DNA of 7,123 nucleotides, taken from positions 1 through 7,123 of the forward strand of contig CALCZO010000273.1 in NCBI GenBank assembly GCA_937903315.1, written 5' to 3'. Position numbers and translations under genes: made by a program. This DNA is from an uncultured Alphaproteobacteria bacterium. GTDB taxonomy: Bacteria; Pseudomonadota; Alphaproteobacteria; Rhizobiales; Beijerinckiaceae. The notes beneath the pieces were generated by a model that saw nothing but the letters and a program-made list of their open reading frames with translations, did not search any database and was not told the DNA's origin. The first letter of the stretch is position 1. Each line of letters opens with the position of its first letter. Positions 5,675 to 7,123 of this stretch are shown here, piece after piece.

Positions 5675-6556
5675 ATGCCCGAATTGCCCGAGGTGGAAAC
5701 CGTTCGCCGCGGTCTGCAACCGGCGATGGAAGGCGCCCGGATCGTCGCGGTGCAGCTCAACCGGGCCAACCTGCGATTTCCCTTCCCCGAGCGGTTTGCC
5801 GATCGCCTGACCGGAGCGCGGGTCATCACGCTCAACCGGCGCGCGAAATTCCTGCTTGCCGGGCTTTCAACCGGCGAGACGCTGATCCTGCATCTGGGCA
5901 TGAGCGGACGCTTCATCGTCGAAAGGGATGATGAGGCCAACCGACCCGGCGTGTTCCACCACGAGGCCGGGCGGCTGCCGGCACATGATCATGTCGTGCT
6001 CACCTGCGACAATGGAGCGCGGATCACCTACAACGATCCGCGCCGGTTCGGCTTCATGCTGCTGGCCGACAGCGCGACGCTCGACCAGCATCCGCAGATC
6101 GCCGGCATCGGCATCGAGCCGCTCGGCAATGCGTTCAGCGGCGACAGTCTCGACGCCCTGTTTGCCGGCAGACGGACACCGCTCAAGGCCGCGCTGCTCG
6201 ATCAGCGGCTGATCGCCGGGCTTGGCAACATCTATGTCTGCGAGGCGCTCAGCCGGGCCGGGCTCAGCCCCGTCCGGGCGGCGGGAACGCTGTGTGGGCC
6301 GGGCAAGACGCCGCGCCGGATGCGCGAGATGCTGGCCACCGCGATCCGCGATGTGCTGACCGAGGCGGTCGCGGCGGGCGGCTCATCGATCTCCGATCAC
6401 GCCCGGACGGACGGCTCGCTCGGCTATTTCCAGCACAGGTTCCGCGTCTATGACCGCGAGGGCGCCTCCTGCCCGACGCCCGGCTGCACCGGCGTGGTGC
6501 TCAGGATGGTCCAGTCGGGCCGCTCGACGTTCCATTGCGCGACCTGCCAGCGCTAG
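5675..6556 (+). CDS. mutM: Formamidopyrimidine-DNA glycosylase (Fpg/MutM)
   Basis: A 293-residue base-excision-repair enzyme that removes 8-oxoguanine and formamidopyrimidines from DNA and cuts the abasic strand by beta,delta-elimination. The mature N-terminus PELPEVETVRRG supplies the catalytic Pro2 and Glu3, which fixes the ATG at 5675. Other visible elements are RRAKFLL with Lys58, HLGMSG (74-79), NDPRRFG (121-127), the helix-two-turn-helix around LIAGLGNIYVCEAL (180-193, Asn186) and a C-terminal zinc finger with Cys266, Cys271, Cys288 and Cys291 plus VQSGRSTF. The first cysteine pair is CX4C rather than the CX2C of E. coli, a form I recall from related alphaproteobacteria. The protein is somewhat longer than the E. 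coli enzyme, partly through residues 84-105. It is divergent from ubiE and convergent with hisS, with 51 bp between and no clear terminator. Confidence 0.97.
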   Translation: MPELPEVETVRRGLQPAMEGARIVAVQLNRANLRFPFPERFADRLTGARVITLNRRAKFLLAGLSTGETLILHLGMSGRFIVERDDEANRPGVFHHEAGRLPAHDHVVLTCDNGARITYNDPRRFGFMLLADSATLDQHPQIAGIGIEPLGNAFSGDSLDALFAGRRTPLKAALLDQRLIAGLGNIYVCEALSRAGLSPVRAAGTLCGPGKTPRRMREMLATAIRDVLTEAVAAGGSSISDHARTDGSLGYFQHRFRVYDREGASCPTPGCTGVVLRMVQSGRSTFHCATCQR

Positions 6557-6607
6557 CGAAGGGCGCGATTGCCCGCCGCGCGTCGTGGCTGAACGGACCC
6601 GCGCGTC

Positions 6608-7123
6608 CTATTTATAGCGATCGAGCACGCGGTTGACGCCGGCAACGATGTCGTCCGTCTTCACGGTGAACTGCGCCTCGGCCTGCTGCCTGAGATATTC
6701 GGTGCGGTCGGCAATCGAAGTCAGCGTCGCGCCGAGCACCAGATCCTTGATCTGCACCTCGCCCTTCTCGCGTTCGTTCGAGCCCTGAATGATGGCACAG
6801 ACCGAGCCGCGCCGGTCGGCATATTTCATCTGCGCCTTCATGCCTGCGGCGCCGAGATACATCTCCGCCGCAATGCCGGCACCGCGCAGGGCAGCGACCA
6901 GCTTCTGATAGCCGGCGAGCGCGGCGGCATCCCTGTCCATCACCGCGACAACGACCGGCCCGCGCCGCGCGCCGGTTTCGACGATGGGGGACTTGATCGC
7001 TTTGAGCGCCGCCAGCAGGCGCGAGACGCCGATGGAAAAGCCGGTGGCCGGCACAGGCTCGGGCAGGAAGCGCGAGACAAGACCGTCATAGCGCCCGCCG
7101 CCGCCGACCGAACCAAAGCGGAT
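6608..7123 (-). CDS. hisS: Histidine-tRNA ligase, C-terminal part (5' end beyond window)
   Basis: The last 171 residues of histidyl-tRNA synthetase, a cytoplasmic class II enzyme that charges tRNA-His. The frame is open to the right edge. In visible numbering, GGGRYDGLV (8-16) is the histidine-specific HisA motif in the active site, and ATGFSIGVSRL (26-36) is class II motif 3 with its invariant arginine R35. From about residue 60 to the end lies the alpha/beta anticodon-binding domain, containing VVVAVMD, GIAAEMYLG, MKYADRRGSVCAIIQGSNE and GEVQIKDL. The C-terminus ends in RVLDRYK and a TAG stop. The C-terminal wording resembles HisRS of Rhizobiales. Some alphaproteobacteria use an unusual HisRS paired with a tRNA-His lacking the extra G-1; the part that would show this (motif 2) is outside the window. 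Confidence 0.95.
   Translation of the reverse strand: MRFGSVGGGGRYDGLVSRFLPEPVPATGFSIGVSRLLAALKAIKSPIVETGARRGPVVVAVMDRDAAALAGYQKLVAALRGAGIAAEMYLGAAGMKAQMKYADRRGSVCAIIQGSNEREKGEVQIKDLVLGATLTSIADRTEYLRQQAEAQFTVKTDDIVAGVNRVLDRYK

Noticed and set aside
6557..6607. Terminator between convergent mutM and hisS
   Set aside because: Only a 4-bp stem (GGGC-GCGATT-GCCC) is visible with no U tract; too weak to call.
1..7123. Undescribed biological system, mobile element or CRISPR array
   Set aside because: All coding space is taken by seven well-known housekeeping genes in conserved order. No transposase, integrase, regularly spaced repeats or unknown gene cluster is present in the window.

Overview
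The window is GC-rich and reads as a conserved chromosomal housekeeping region of an alphaproteobacterium, most likely Hyphomicrobiales/Rhizobiales. This rests on the gene order (divergent mutM and ubiE, with ubiE-ubiB-coaBC-dut in one run), the protein sequence flavour (for example the CX4C form of the MutM zinc finger) and a tRNA-Arg promoter of the alphaproteobacterial type (TTGACC-17-CTATTT). The genus cannot be fixed from this sequence.

Layout, left to right. Positions 1-44 hold the 5' part of a minus-strand tRNA-Arg(CCG) gene that runs off the left edge, with a good sigma70-like promoter just upstream (55-83). Positions 45-291 carry no recognisable gene but have purine/pyrimidine-biased short repeats. 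Positions 292-335 hold a second tRNA-Arg(CCG) 5' half on the same strand. Its sequence stops resembling a tRNA right after the anticodon stem, so it is a tRNA gene remnant. Then come cysK (408-1361, minus), dut (1497-1949, minus), coaBC (1946-3196, minus), ubiB (3206-4765, minus) and ubiE (4779-5579, minus). A 95-bp divergent gap leads to mutM (5675-6556, plus), which converges on the 3' end of hisS (6608-7123, minus), whose start lies beyond the right edge.

ubiE, ubiB, coaBC and dut are packed with gaps of 13 and 9 bp and a 4-bp ATGA overlap, so they very probably form one transcription unit. It combines ubiquinone synthesis (ubiE methyltransferase, ubiB accessory ATPase/kinase-like protein), coenzyme A synthesis (coaBC) and nucleotide-pool hygiene (dut). 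The divergent mutM (oxidised-purine repair) complements dut as a genome-integrity function. cysK (cysteine synthase) follows dut after a 135-bp gap with a long stem-loop, and may be transcribed separately. Cysteine is also a substrate of the CoaB step, a plausible but unproven metabolic link.

I found no mobile element, CRISPR array, defence system or novel operon. The least ordinary part is the left end: a truncated tRNA-Arg gene whose break falls where tyrosine-recombinase integration sites in tRNA genes commonly lie, next to a second tRNA-Arg of the same anticodon. Smaller curiosities are a DCG in place of DFG in UbiB and a stem-loop abutting the ubiE ribosome-binding site.
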